From assembly GCF_963576615.1 (NCBI RefSeq), contig NC_088716.1, positions 3,720,001 to 3,784,000 on the forward strand: a DNA stretch of 64,000 nt. Reading direction: 5' to 3'. Source of the stretch: Watersipora subatra (lineage: Eukaryota > Bryozoa > Gymnolaemata > Cheilostomatida > Watersiporidae). The notes under the pieces are model-generated. The model was given only the letters and a program-made list of their open reading frames with translations. It was not told the origin of the DNA and searched no databases. Positions 23,978 through 36,964 of the stretch are shown one piece after another. The stretch's first letter is position 1. Each line of letters begins with the position of its first letter. The position numbers and the translations under genes are program-made.

Positions 23978-24283
23978 TTGTTGTCATTCCAGTTCTCATA
24001 GGAAATATAACCAATCAGTTTACACTCTGCCTACCAGATCCTGCTGGAGAGAGGACAACTCCGTGTGCTTGTAAATTGCGAACCATTTGATTGGAGTTGG
24101 TATTTCTGCTGTTGCTTATGGACTTAGATAGTAGTTGTGTGAATTCTATTGATAATTTATCTTCAATTAGGAATAAAAATGAATACATGAACTGAGCATA
24201 GTTTTGTCTTGCAACAAATCTTTGTAAGCAAGAGAGAGCTTCTCTCAAAATGTTAACACTAGCAGCCTTTTCAAATGGCAACT

Positions 24284-24690
24284 CTAAAAGTACAGCAGAC
24301 GCTCCTACACTCCAATAATCCGCTTCGACTAAGTTTACGTTAAAGGATATTTACATAAACAGTAAAATACATGCAAATTGTTTAATACATTCCAAGATTT
24401 CCAAAGCCCTAAACTAAGCTTTACTTTTCAATTTAATAACTATACTATAACTCTAATATTATTGGTTTGTATTGACAGCTTTTCTAATTTGTCACCACTT
24501 CTATTTGGTTCAGTGTTAACGATTACAATAAATTTGTTAAATCATGGGGAGCACACACCCTCAATGTCAGTTTAAAACGGCTTTTTAGACAGCAAGGTCT
24601 ATGCTGCAAAGAAAGAAATATGTCTAAAGTAGAACCAAAACATATATTTGCTATAGTAAGATTGGTGTCTGTCTGTTCATCTGCTTGACA
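24284..24690. mobile_element. Interspersed repeat related to the element at 41214 (unit 2)
   Basis: Begins 'cagcagacgctcctacac', close to the terminus 'gcagtagacgctcctataac' at 59436, and then follows the same block order as the 41214 element. Confidence 0.55.
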
Positions 24691-25115
24691 TAGAGCTATC
24701 CACACTTGTATATGAGACATAGAGCTATCCACACTTGTATATGAGACACAGAGCTATCCACACTTGTATATGAGACATAGAGCTATCCACACTTGTATAT
24801 GAGACATAGAGCTATTCACACTTGTATATGAGACATAGAGCTATCCACACTTGTATATGAGACATAGAGCTATTCACACTTGTATATGAGACATAGAGTT
24901 ATCCACACAAGTATATGAGACAGAGCTATCAACACTTGTATACGAGACAGAACCATCCACACTTGTATATGAGACATAGAGCTATCAACACTTGTATTTG
25001 AGACATAGAGCTATCAACACTTGTATATGAGACATAGAGTTATCAACACTTGTATATGAGACATGGAGCTATCGACATGTGTACTGTATATGTACCATAG
25101 ATCTATCAACACTTA
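24685..25115. repeat. 29-bp minisatellite (unit 2)
   Basis: Homologue of 5265-5660 with a more uniform core ('cacacttgtatatgagac'). Confidence 0.85.
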
Positions 25116-26186
25116 TATGAGACATAGTTTCTTTATTGTCCTTTGCTTAATGACATTAATATTTCGACGAATTCTACATATGCCATTCAAAGTGACCTTT
25201 GCTTGTTTGTGTTTAATATAGCCCAGGTTTCTAAGCAACTGAGCATGCACCTTTTGGTGGCGCTGCTTTCCTTATACAGTGATTTGACTATGAGATAGAC
25301 TAAGAGTGATAGCAGCCGAACGTGTGCAAATGTGAGGCAAATGCTAACAATGAGGGGGAAGATACATGTACATATAGAGCAAGATCTTTGAGGCAGCATT
25401 CCTTATAAACAAATTATTTATGCAGAAAAACCAAACCACACATAAAGTAAATTTTGAAACTAAAGGATGACAGCACTAACATTGGACAATGACTCATGAT
25501 CCCAAAATAGATGAATATAAACCAACAATTCCTTTAGAAATGATAAGACAGTTTAATGATAGAAAGCTTGAACTCCATTAGTGTGTTACAGTGATTGGCT
25601 GATGATTAAACAAGTCGCTTTCAGATAGCAATACTTTTGCTGCTCGGCTCTCCAGTACACAACCTTCTATTTGTACTGCTTAAAATAGCCAACTCCCAAT
25701 TTTCACTTGAGACAAAATTCCTCGTAGACGGAAATAGTTTAATACCTCTGGCTCTATACCCATTCTACCTTATTGTTTCCTTAGATTAAAACAATATAGT
25801 AACCCTGGTTAAAGCTGTTCAGAGCAACTCGCTGAATTGTTATGAAATATTTCCTGGTTATAATGTTTATAGGAGATGATAGCTATTCTATTTACGTGTT
25901 GATGAGATAAGTACAACAAATGAATCACTCTGATAAAACACGTGTTAGAACAAAGGACTTTCTAGAAGCTCACCTTTGCAAAGTTATCTATTGTTCCACC
26001 CAAAGATACTGCTGTGCCGCACTTTTATCAGATGTGTTATCAGACGATTGTCGATAAGATTGGTGGTCATGAGACTAGCCAGTGTTTCCTGGTGTCTATC
26101 TTTGAATGTCAGCCCTGTGCACCCTCGCTACAGGTTATTTACGGTCTACCTCTTCAGTAATTCACACGCACTCCCTTTTGAACAGG

Positions 26187-29100
26187 ATGACTTTTTGGAA
26201 CACACGTAAGTTTCTTTCTACTCTAATTTATCTTTCTAATCTATTATAATTATTTATATTTATATGTATTATTATTCTGATCTATTATAATCTATTATAA
26301 TAAATAAATAATATTAACAATAATAATAGCAACTTAATAGACTATTATAGTGATAGAGTTAAACAGAGCTAAGAAATGCTATTTGATACTAAATGAATTG
26401 AACATAGAAAAGTCCATCTCTAAATGTCATAGACCTATTAACTGTACTTAATATATAGTTAATATAGTATAGTTAATAGGTCTATGCTAAATAATAATAA
26501 AATAAATAAAATACATGTAGGTCTAGCCCTATTCGTTCTGTTTGACTAAACTTACTCAACTGATGACTCAACAAATGTGCTGGAACATTCCTGAAATGGC
26601 CTTTCTATAAGTGAGTTGTCCCATCAACACTCTGCTGCAACCAACCGTTTTAATTCTTATTTGACAGAACATTTGATTTTTGTCATGATTAAAACCTTTA
26701 GAAGACAAAAAAGATTTATCTGCTTTAGTTCTAGCCCTGTTTAACCAAGCTATACAATTAGAGGCTCCTCAACTGAATCTTAGGCTATAGCTAATTGTCA
26801 CATTCTAAAATAATATTATTTTACCCTGACAGATTTATTTACCTTTTTTTTTAAAAATAACTTTTTATAGTTTTGGTAACTTGGAGCAAGACCAACCGCT
26901 GCTAGCACTTCCTCATAGGGAGTTAATATACATAAAGGCTAAGCAATTAATAACATGTTAGTCTTAATCAATGAGGGACCTAAAATGTTAATGATAGCCG
27001 GAAAACAAACTGGGTGTAACCAGGATTCGAACCATTGATTTTTTGTGAGCCGGAGACTTTATTTAGCGCTCTATGCTCACTGAGAACAAAACATACCAAC
27101 AGCTTGCATAGCTCCATCTGTCCAACCATGTACTAACCCTCTACCTATAATAGCAATGTAATATGATATATAATAATTCAATATAATATGTAATATATAA
27201 TACAGACCTCAAGTAAAAATGAAAGCAGACAAACAAGCAAGTAAATAAACAAGCAAGTGGACAGACAAACAAACTAACTAACATGTGAACAAGCAAGCAC
27301 ACAAACTTGCGGGCAAGCAAAAAACAAGGAAACAAAGAAACGAGTAAACAAACAAGCAACAGCTTTTGAGGGAAATTTACTGAATACTTCTTTACTTTAA
27401 TTCTGCTTTAGCTAGCTTATCCGTCCATTCAGTGTGTTGGCACTGTGCCAACTTTTAACTAAATTGATGTGATCTCACTCCTATGTGATGCTGAATCCCG
27501 ACTAATCATTAGTTTTGACCAATCGATAGGCAGAATAGTTTATTTATGGGAATTTATTGGTCAGGGGTACTTCTCGAGAGATTTATCACTAAAACATAAC
27601 TTGTGGCTAATAATTTGCCAAAGGTTTTTGTTTAAAATCTTTAGGTGGTATTTAGGTGGTATACCACTTTAGGTGGTATTTAGGTAGTATACTACTTTAG
27701 GTGGTATTTACGTGGTATACTACTTTAGGTGCTATTTAGGTGGTATACTACTCTAGGTGGTATTTAGGTGCTATACTATTTTAGATGGTATTCAAGTGGT
27801 ATACTACTTGAGGTAGTATTTAGGTGGTATACTACTTTAGGTGGTATTTAGGTGGTATACTACTTTAGGTGGTATACTACTTTAGGTCGTATACTACTTT
27901 AGGTGGTATACTACTTTAGGTGGTATACTACTTTAGGTGGTATACTACTTTAGGTGGTATTTAGGTGGTATACTACTTTAGGTGGTGCAGAGACTCAAAC
28001 AAAATCAATGAACTTACAGTTACATTTAATGGAATGCTGATTTTTCTGTATTGCAGTTACTGAAGTTCTCCTGGCCATCTTTACTGTTGGCCGCCACCGG
28101 CGTCAAGATAAGACTCCAGTACTGCAGGATGGTTTTATCACCGCAATCCTTCTTATCGTTTTCTTCTTTGGCCTTAGCGTAGCCATCTTGATGACCCAAT
28201 ATCTAAGTGCTGACAGGATAGACTACATACACAGTGAAACAAACTTTGGATTCATTTCTCCAATTTTTACAGAAATATTTTTAATTATTCTACTCTTGCC
28301 AGGATATGTGACAATCGTTTACGCTTTTAATAAAAAGGGACTGAGTTTTTCTGACATATTCAAGTATAAAGACATCGACATGTACGAGTTTGTTGAACAC
28401 TTAGCTCTTTACTTATTTGGAATCTGCAGTGTAGCCTTCGATATCATCTCTATCGTCATGGAGATTCGATGCAGTAATCGAAAGAAAATGGCGGACAACA
28501 TAGTTGATATTATATTCTACATCTTTAAACTGTTTTTTACGCTTTGCCAGTGTTTGTTTGTAAGACGATTCTACAGGTCACACTTCAATTCCAAGCCTTT
28601 GCTCCAAATATCTTTGGTCAGCATTATAACAGCAAACATGGCTATCTGGCTGTACACCGCAATGGGTTAGTAATCCGTTGGTATCTGGTCTACGTTTGAT
28701 AGCGATATGAAATCATTCATCCTAACATAAAAGCGTAGGTATCTCATTAAAAGTATATTATGCACAACATTTGAATTTTTTTCTTCCAGTTTTAGTTTCC
28801 TGTTTCAATGGTAACGCTTGTGTCACATGTGAATATGACAGCTAATCAGCTGAGTTATGCAGTGACTTATAAAACTAAACTGGGAGAAAAAGGTCGGGTA
28901 GCAGTAATAATAGTTTGAGTACATTTGTATATGGCAGCTGAGATCAACAGACGGGTTGAGCATGAAAATGTCCAAGCCTATGCCTACTTCTATTATAGAA
29001 GTAGGCATAGACTTGGAATAAATAAATACGACAATAAATACGACAATACGTCAATAAATAATCAATAAATAAATCAATACGACCATGTGGTATAAATAGC

Positions 29101-32100
29101 CTTATTGTTGCAGACGACGATGCCTTGGACTTATTCTCACACGTCTGGCTACCCTCCGATGCCTACCTAGAGAAAGCTGAACCCCAGCTGGAAGGTGGTT
29201 GTCCAACCGCTTACCGAGACCAGTACGAAGCCGTTGAGCCATACTTTGCTCCGTTCAGCCTTGAGTTCTCGCTACTTGGTAGGAGTTTTTTATAGTTTGT
29301 GGAATAAAATGTGCTGTTGTCTATCAATGGGATGTGTGCACATTGACTGCTAAAGCGTTGCCTGATTTCCTGCTGAATAAAGTGCTGCCTGATAGAGTGC
29401 TGATGGATGTAACGCCTTATGACAAGGTGCTTTGTGTAACTTAATCCACAATAGTTCTCAATAAGAAGCTTTGGTTGTGATTAGTTATCAAGAAGAAAAA
29501 TTGGTTGTTATTGGTTATCAGAAAGAATCATCGGTTGTTATTGATTATCAAGAAGAAACATTGGTTGTTATTGGTTATCAGAAAGAATCATCGGTTGTTA
29601 TTGGTTATCAAGAAGAAACATTGGTTGTTATTGGTTATCAGAAAGAATCACCGGTTGTTATTGGTTACCAAAAATAAACTTTGGTTGGGAATGATTATTA
29701 AAAAGAAATAATGACGGTGATTGATTTTCACCGTAAACTTCTTCACCTTTATTCTCACAAGAAACAACCTTGGGAATGCTTGATCATTTTATTTGTCGTT
29801 GTTCAGGGAAACATTAAAGTAATTCGTCGTTTATGTTTTAGATTACCAATACTTTTGTTGTTGAACAGTTTTTGAAAGAATCATATTTCTATGGGGCTCG
29901 ATGACTGACTTGGACTGTCCAAAAAACGTTGCGATTAGGAGAGTTCAGTTGAACAATGATGAGCTACACAGCCTTCAGAATGAGCTCAAACAGCAAAACG
30001 TGGAACAAACTCTGTACAGAGACGAGCTCTCTTCATCTTTCCTCCGTACCTGGTCATGTATAAGTGCTCTTTACAAGCCCCCTTTTCCAGGCCCAGCAAA
30101 TCAAGACAACTCAATGGCAAGATGCGATGAGTAGGTATTTATAATTTGCTCATTATAGGGATCGATTATCAGACCGTAACAAAAAGACAAGAGTGTTTGT
30201 TTTAAGAATAAACTTTCAATTTAACGACTGAAGAGTAATGCAGTACAGTCATACCTCTACATACGAGTGCCCAACATGCAAGAAACTCGAGATGCGGGAA
30301 GACTTTGTAGCGAGTTTCTTCCTTGATATATGAGTAATCTTTGAGCGTACGAGCCGATTCTCAATGGCCAGTATATGGCCAAGTATGCGCTTTCGTAAAC
30401 AGCATCACTCGGTCTATCTCGAATTACTTAGAAAAAGTTTTTCAAAGGCTGGCTAAAGATTATAAGGAGCGTGAGGCAAAAGCACAGAACCAGAAACAGT
30501 GCTAGAAAGTATGACGACAGAATTAAAGTAAGTTTAGTGAAAGATTAAACCTTAACTTTGAGTGTTTGTTTAGTAAACTAAATTCAATTAAGTTAAATTC
30601 AAAGTTTCTATTACGTAGCGTCACAAAAGTTTAGTGTACCAAATGGATTGCAATCAAGCCTCTCTCACACTGCCGTTATCCACAACGTCCATCTCAAAGT
30701 ATGTCACTACTGTATGGAGTTTTTACCATTCTAAGGTAAAACCCCCATACAGTACTGTATATGGTGATGTTACATTTTATTGCAGATCGTAACAACTAAA
30801 TAGGTATCTGTTACAATGTTAGCGTAGGTACTGAATTATAACAATTAAAAACATGTTTTTCTACCGCAATATCCTGTTCAGGTGGTTTTTCATAAAATGG
30901 CAACAGATTAATTTGTACCTAGGTATTTTAGATAGAAAATAGCGCCTTGAGATCTGAGTAACTTGATGAACGAGCTCAAACCTATAACGCATTAAGCTTG
31001 TATGTCAAGGTATGACTGTATATTTCTTTTTACTCATTTCACATGGCCTGATTTACTTTTGTTTGCACAGAACAAAAAAAATGAACAAGTCACAGACTAT
31101 AGAGCTACAAGTGAAATCATAATTTCATTTAAACCTCTTCTCACTAACATCATAGAATTCTTTGATGAACCATATAAAATTTCAGCATGTAACCAAACTA
31201 ATTTACAATATATAGCACTCAAAGATTGTCAAAACATGGCGCAATAAGTAAAAGTAAAAAATAGGTAAAAGTTAAATGTAAAAGTAATAACAACATGTAA
31301 GTAAGCTGAACCATGTCAAGTGTAAATTAGAATAAGTTGACTTGTGTTTTCATGTCTCTATGGCAACATAATAATAATACGTTTTTATATCACTTATAAA
31401 AAGAACAATGCGGGCAAACAGACCTATCATGCAGCCACAAATACTGCTGTTCCTGTTTTCATTGGCCAACTTTATACAGTTCTGCCCCAAACTCTCTTAA
31501 TATAATTTTTTTTATATAACTCAAGTGTTATATAAAACGTGTATACACTTATTTTTAGGGAATTTTTTATAACGAATTCATTTTACTGCTTTGCGTAACG
31601 ACCTGTAGTAATTTCTGTCAATATTTTGAGCTGTGAAATGAATTAAAGATGCGATCCAAGGTATTTTAACAGAAAAAATTTGAAAGTGTTGTTGTTTGAA
31701 CAAATAATTTTTGTAGGTATGTCAAGCTTCTATTGGGTTGTCACTGTAGAGTCAAACTTACACATATTAAATCAATTTGGATTTTATGGCTACTAGTTAG
31801 CTTACTAGTTCTGTGTGCTGTGAGAGATTTTCATGAACAATCAGTATGTCAATAATTTTTCCATGAAGTGGTAAGGTGAACGAGTGGTGTAGTGATAGCT
31901 CACTTGCCTTTGAATCTGATGCCCAGGGTTCGATCCCCATGCGAGTTTATATCTTTATCCTAATGCTCTTAATGTGGCTTTGGACAAACATGTCTTATTA
32001 TAGTAAGGATTGTTGTAACTTGCCCCAAATTATTACTGTTACTCAGCACACTAAACAGCTATTACTGTCACTCAGAAGCAGGTACTTGTTGCAAGTGGAA

Positions 32101-33953
32101 TTTGGTTATGGAGCCAAACAGTTGCTTGAGTGCCGTTTGTAAGCCACTCATATTCTTGCCTACATCTTCACAGATACATGCAGAAATTGGAGAAACATAT
32201 CAACACAGTAGAAGTGACATTAGATGAAAATCACTATGCACGAATGCGTTTGCAGAAACTTATGCAAATCAATATAGTCTACAAAAGGCTACCAGAAATC
32301 AACAACTTTCCGGCGCGCCTCCGGGTCTCCTGCGAAGCCCAGCGGTACAGACTCGAGCTTAACAGGTAATTATTGCTCTACTGTTTGATAAGGCCAGCTG
32401 ATTGTCACCAGGTCTCCATCAAGTCATTTCAGTCACTTTTGTACTGTATAAAACTGGTAGGATGTATTTTGTATCCAACAGAGAAAGTATACAGGCAGAA
32501 ATAAATGGTAAACTCGCAAGCTTAAGGGAAGCTTCTCACCGAATTGATAATGAAAGACAAGTATGTTTTCATCTATATTTTCTATTAGAAGGAAATGCAG
32601 TACTACTACTAATACCACCAGTACTACTATTATTGCTACTACTGCCACTATTGCTACTGCTAACACTACTATTATTACTGCTATTATTGTTACTACTACT
32701 ATTACCGCTACTATTACTGTTACTACTCCTAATGTTACTGCTACTACTACTACTACTACTACTACTACTATTATTATTAATACTACTACCACTGCTACTA
32801 TTACTACGGCTATTACTACTATTATTACTACTACTATTATTACTAATACCACTACTTTTACTACTACTACTACTACTACTACTACTATTACTACTATTAT
32901 TACTACTACTACTCCAACTGCCACTACCAACACTACTAAAATGAAATTAAAACTATATTTATTTTAAGCTTTGAGGCTAAAGCAATGTTTGTTACAAGGC
33001 CTGAGACTAAAATCAAACTATATCTATTGCAGGATCTATTACAAAATCGTATACAGTTGGCCAATGACAACAGGAACTGCAATGCATGTGGCCTTGGGTG
33101 CACGATAGGTCTGTTTACAGGTGTGGTCTTATTAACTACTGGACTCATCTTCCTTCTAATCTATGGTGATGATGATCTCAACTCCATCAAGAACTCAAAT
33201 TTGTATAACCTTACAGACTGCGTTAGTGAAAATGAAACAGCATTGGCCCCTACTGACCTGGCAAATGAGATACTGGCCTATCTCATCACCTTGGATTGCC
33301 TTTCTTTTGCCTTCAACCTCATGAACATCGGCGTCCTTCTCTATGGTTTTTTGGTCTTGGTCACATTCCAGTCAAATTACAAAAGCTTCAAGTTTACTGA
33401 TACTTTTTACTGCCTTTCCTGTGGCGGATCTGTAATATTTTTGTCATTTTCCATCATCGCGAATTTATCGACGGTGAAAGGAACGACAGTACGCGACTGG
33501 CATTACCTCACTAACACGACCTCCTCTATTGATGGCCGAGCGATTCCAATGAATACGACATTGTTAGGGAATCCTCAGTGCACTTCGCAGAGGGTGTCAG
33601 ACTTTTCAAATTTTAATGTTGTTTATGAGATCTCACAATTGGTTCAGATTTTACTTTCGGGCTCTTTTGTGCTGCATGCGAGTCGTCTGCTCCCACATGG
33701 TAGGATGCAGGAAAACCATCACGTGAGCGAAGTGCTGCAGTTCCTCGGGGTCACCCATTTCTTCCTCTGGGCGATCAACAGTTTTATTTACAGTCCTCAT
33801 GCTAAACAATTTTTCTACGTGGAAACCTTTTACTACGGGGCATCCGCGTTCAATGTCATAGCTCGTCTAACCTTTCCAATAATTGTTTTTTATCACTTTA
33901 CAACTGCCTTACGGTGCTTAAAATTGTTTAACAAATATGAATCAAAACCGTAA
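26187..33953 (+). CDS. OTOP: Otopetrin-family proton channel (unit 2 copy)
   Basis: Exons: 26187-26205, 28057-28665, 29114-29278, 29869-30130, 32174-32365, 32482-32560, 33033-33953; total 2247 nt, same exon lengths and phases as the unit 1 gene, no stop in frame. The last exon differs at only a few residues (for example YKTYKF to YKSFKF and LLSSSF to LLSGSF). Differences are commoner in exons 2-4 (Asn for Ser near SSKN; several in the Gln/Glu-rich linker). All otopetrin hallmark segments are kept: PYFAPFSLEFSLL, ITANMAIWLY, FFLWAINSFIYSP, FPIIVFYHF. The poly(A) signal is at 34176-34181. Two intact neighbouring paralogues suggest recent duplication with both copies retained; separate expression cannot be judged from sequence. 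Confidence 0.92.
26578..26672. repeat. 'cattcctgaaatgg' interspersed repeat (unit 2)
   Basis: Counterpart of 7068-7160. Confidence 0.7.
27010..27090 (-). mobile_element. tRNA-derived SINE head (unit 2)
   Basis: Counterpart of 7585-7662; box B on the - strand reads 'ggttcgaatcc'. Confidence 0.5.
27643..27988. repeat. 17-bp minisatellite in otopetrin intron 1 (unit 2)
   Basis: The same 'gtggtatactactttag' unit as 8278-9118, but about 345 bp long. It ends about 70 bp before exon 2. Confidence 0.92.
28973..29017. repeat. Unit 2-specific hairpin inside the exon-like segment
   Basis: 'caagcctatgcctacttcta' is followed at once by its inverted copy 'tagaagtaggcatagactt'. An (aataaata/cgac) simple repeat comes next. 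Unit 1 has only the left arm, so the right arm arose after duplication. Confidence 0.8.
29462..29700. repeat. 30-bp repeat expanded in unit 2
   Basis: Alternating 'ggttgttattggttatca' + 'agaagaaacatt' / 'gaaagaatcatc' units, about seven. Unit 1 (about 10495-10590) has only about three. It lies in the intron after exon 3. Confidence 0.85.
30241..31022. mobile_element. TIR element, uninterrupted copy (unit 2)
   Basis: The left end 'tacagtcatacctctacata' and the right end 'tatgtcaaggtatgactgta' are inverted copies of each other with two mismatches. The element is ~780 bp and has no transposase frame, so it is a non-autonomous (MITE-like) DNA element. It lies in an otopetrin intron. Confidence 0.7.
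31872..31948 (+). mobile_element. tRNA-derived SINE head (unit 2)
   Basis: Counterpart of 14770-14846; box B 'ggttcgatccc'. Confidence 0.6.
32595..32940. repeat. (CTA)n-type trinucleotide repeat in otopetrin intron 6 (unit 2)
   Basis: Counterpart of 15455-15870. The first ~150 bp are almost identical; the remainder diverges in unit order. Confidence 0.95.
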
Positions 33954-36450
33954 AATCAGCCACTCCAGGGGAATTGCAGTTTTTTTATTTTCAGAAAATG
34001 ACTCATTTCGACATCGCAACACATGGTGCTAAACCTTTACGCATGGCATTAAATAAGCTGCTGCAATCACAGCTGACTTGAAATTGGTTTCGGGTTTGGT
34101 CAGCCGCAACCGAACATTAAGTTCTGATTGGCTAATATATTACTGACTTTCAAATTATACAAATTGTTTCTTAACAATAAAAAGAATTGCATTAAAAAAG
34201 CAAGAATAAAGTCTTCTGAGACTGTCTTCTTGCCATGTTTATTGTGTTTATTAGCAAAATCAATTTTTAACCAATTTTTTACGCTAACAGATAAAACTCC
34301 TCTGTTTGGCTTCACCTGACTGCTGATTACGGAAAGAGTTTTCTGGATATATAGAGTTTTTGAAAGTGTCTTTGCTAACTCAGATGTTTGTTCTATTATT
34401 CAACTAAACTCAGACCTTTGGAATTCATAGCCATTGCAATACCGAGTCTTTCACGCAATTCTGGTCATCAAGGTGACAAATTTCACTTTTTCGAATTAAA
34501 TTGACATCTAATGATAAGTTATTTCAAACCTTTCACTCCGGATGAATTTCAATGCAACTCGTCGAGTCAATTCACATTGGCTACGTTAAGATGTATTGAG
34601 TTAAGCATCTTTGATATCATCCTAAATCTGATAAAAATGAACTTATGAAGTGGTATTGTTTACATGGTAAATGTTTACACTTCCTGTTTTGTAAGAATGC
34701 GGCTACTGGAACCATACGAAATGTAACTCATGTAAATTTACATTTTCACTGCAAAGACAAAATCATATCTGCTCAACTTTCTGCTAGCAACTATCAACAT
34801 TCTAGCTGACGTTTATATCATTTATTTTCATATTTGTCATTGCCCCATTATAATACAATACATGATAATGTATTACAGATAGAATATGTATCTATCGCTT
34901 AATTCATATTGATATCTGCTACAGTTGAAATAAATTTTGATTGTTCTCAAATTAAATTTGTTGAACAACATTTTACTGTACGTAATTATGTATTATTTAC
35001 CTATAAATATATATAAATATAAATCTCAGATTCTATCAGTCATTGCGAGAATGCTTTAAGAATGAAAAATCCACTGCGCACTGGATTTGAACTCGGAACA
35101 TATTTATCCAATACACTAAATTGTCCAACTAGCTATACTATGGAATAAATTGTGCACATACTTAGTACACCTGCCAATCTTTCATGACATCACGCTTAAC
35201 ATTTTAGCTTGTGAAAAGCATGAAACCCTACCAGAAGAAAAATATGTGCCTACATGTGAAGGAAAATGGTTAAACTATTGCAACACTACTGCAATCAGTA
35301 TAGAGCTGTAAAAGGCACTGCAGCCAGTACAGTATCAATTACACAGGAATAAACACAATACATAGAAACAAACACAGTACATACACAGAAATAAACAAAC
35401 ATCTTAAATTAAAATTTAGAATAGTGAATGTTGTATATGTTGATTAAAAGTGAATGTTCTGTTCAAAAACGTTTTATATTACCCGAGCAATGCTGGGCAT
35501 TCACTTAGTAAAATATATAAAAATGACATAAAAACACTCAGCCATGGCTCCGCTGGTGGCGAGACCCCAGAATAGATGTTATTTCGGCAAGTTATGAGGG
35601 TTCACACCCTCAACTGTTTTAGGCATAAAAAGTTTGACGAAATAACAAATGTGCAATCTCTGTCTTTGCTGAGCATGGAGATTTGACCGTGGCTTCAAGT
35701 ATAGACATTTCATAAAGAACTTGGGCATTACCAGCTTGCAAGGCTCTGCTCTAGCCGAGTGCCAAAAAAAGAGAGAAAGCAATGATATAGCCTTATTCAT
35801 AACACATGTTTGAGAACATTTTGGCTGGCCGACTTCTGTATACTGTTTTATTTAATTTAACAAACTGACTAGAAATGTTTTAATATCTGTAAACGATAAG
35901 GACAGAAAACAAGAAGTGTGTAGTTGCAGAAAAAACTGCTTTTTAACCCAAGGGCCAAAGTACATGCCACTTTTTTTAGTTGTGTGGTTCTGGTACCATA
36001 AACGCATCTTTATGTGGCGCAGCAAGAGAAGAGCTATTGATTTCCCCATATTCACCGGATTGGCCAATCAGAATGTCCGGTTTAGCAACTCTACATTTAT
36101 GTTATCAACAAGTCACTGATAAGATGTTTACCCTGCTGTAGACCAAATGTTATAATGGTCGGGTGCACTCTCTTAACACCCTTGATGCTATTGAGAATTG
36201 CAGCAAGAAACTCTAGCTGATAAATTCAACACAATTTTCAGGTGCTGAATTTATTGATTTACGTTACTCTGTACCGTTTCCTTGAATATTATTCACTGTT
36301 AGTTGAGATTATTCGGCCATATGAAGGTTCTTCCTGTTATGATCTTTTCCAATTATATGGATTAGACATTTTATGAGAGTCTAGGAAAATGCTAAGATTG
36401 TTTTCCATTACCTGCATTGAAAATTCCTGTCAGAATTGTCTCCCTTGAGG
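33954..36450. other. Non-coding tail of unit 2 and spacer
   Basis: 3' UTR with AATAAA at 34176; tRNA-like head (- strand) at about 35068-35148; end of the duplication near 35475. 35475-36450 is AT-rich and I see no supported gene. Confidence 0.5.
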
Positions 36451-36863
36451 CTAGTTCACACTATATCGCAATGTGTCCATCTTATATCCCGCAATACAAC
36501 CGTGATCGTCTGTGATAACATTGTTCATACCATTATAAATCCATTCGAGTTTACATCGGGAACAGTCCGCGGCATAGCGTTCTCGTCACACAATGTGGTC
36601 GCTGAAACGATAAAACACTAGTCTCGCAGTGACTATCATAAAGGAAATATAGAGTAAGCAATTCGTGACAAGCCCCATTGTCGGAGTGGAGCACATTGCA
36701 CAGACTGTTGTGGATGCTTGGCGATATATCAAGAAAGTTTGACAGCTGCGATAATTCTAGACATATCCGCATTGTTTTGTCGATGTCATCAGTTTTGCGG
36801 TGCTCAATAAATAATTGTCGAGAGGACAACCCTGATATACGACGATACAGTGTGAACCAGCTT
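36451..36863. mobile_element. MITE-like element with 'ggctagttcacact' ends
   Basis: Left end 'ggctagttcacactatatcg'; the right end 'cgatacagtgtgaaccagc' is its inverted copy with few mismatches. ~410 bp, higher GC than its surroundings, open in several frames but with no recognisable transposase. A clean target-site duplication was not identified. Confidence 0.65.
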
Positions 36864-36887
36864 TTAACACAGGGATTGGATGCCCTT

Positions 36888-36964
36888 GCTGACATAACTT
36901 ATCAAAGCTTGAACCCCGGACCTCCTTGGTAGTCCACAACGCGCTGACCACTACAGCATAATAA
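36888..36964 (-). mobile_element. tRNA-derived SINE head
   Basis: On the - strand 'gtagtggtcagcgcgttgtg' gives a good box A; 'gggttcaagctt' is a damaged box B. It lies next to the TIR element. Confidence 0.5.

Larger units (their letters stand above)
20255..35475. repeat. Tandem segmental duplication, unit 2
   Basis: Direct copy of 425-18365. Gene order, SINE heads and palindromes are retained. It lacks retroelements A and B of unit 1 and the extra block in the TIMM13-like intron. It has its own changes: an added region at about 22280-22540 with a second palindrome, a hairpin at 28973-29017, and an expanded 30-bp repeat at 29462-29690. Confidence 0.92.

Noticed and set aside
36551-36932. 84- to 114-codon frames on both strands
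   Set aside because: They lie across the MITE-like element and the adjacent SINE head, with no family resemblance and no splice or start context.
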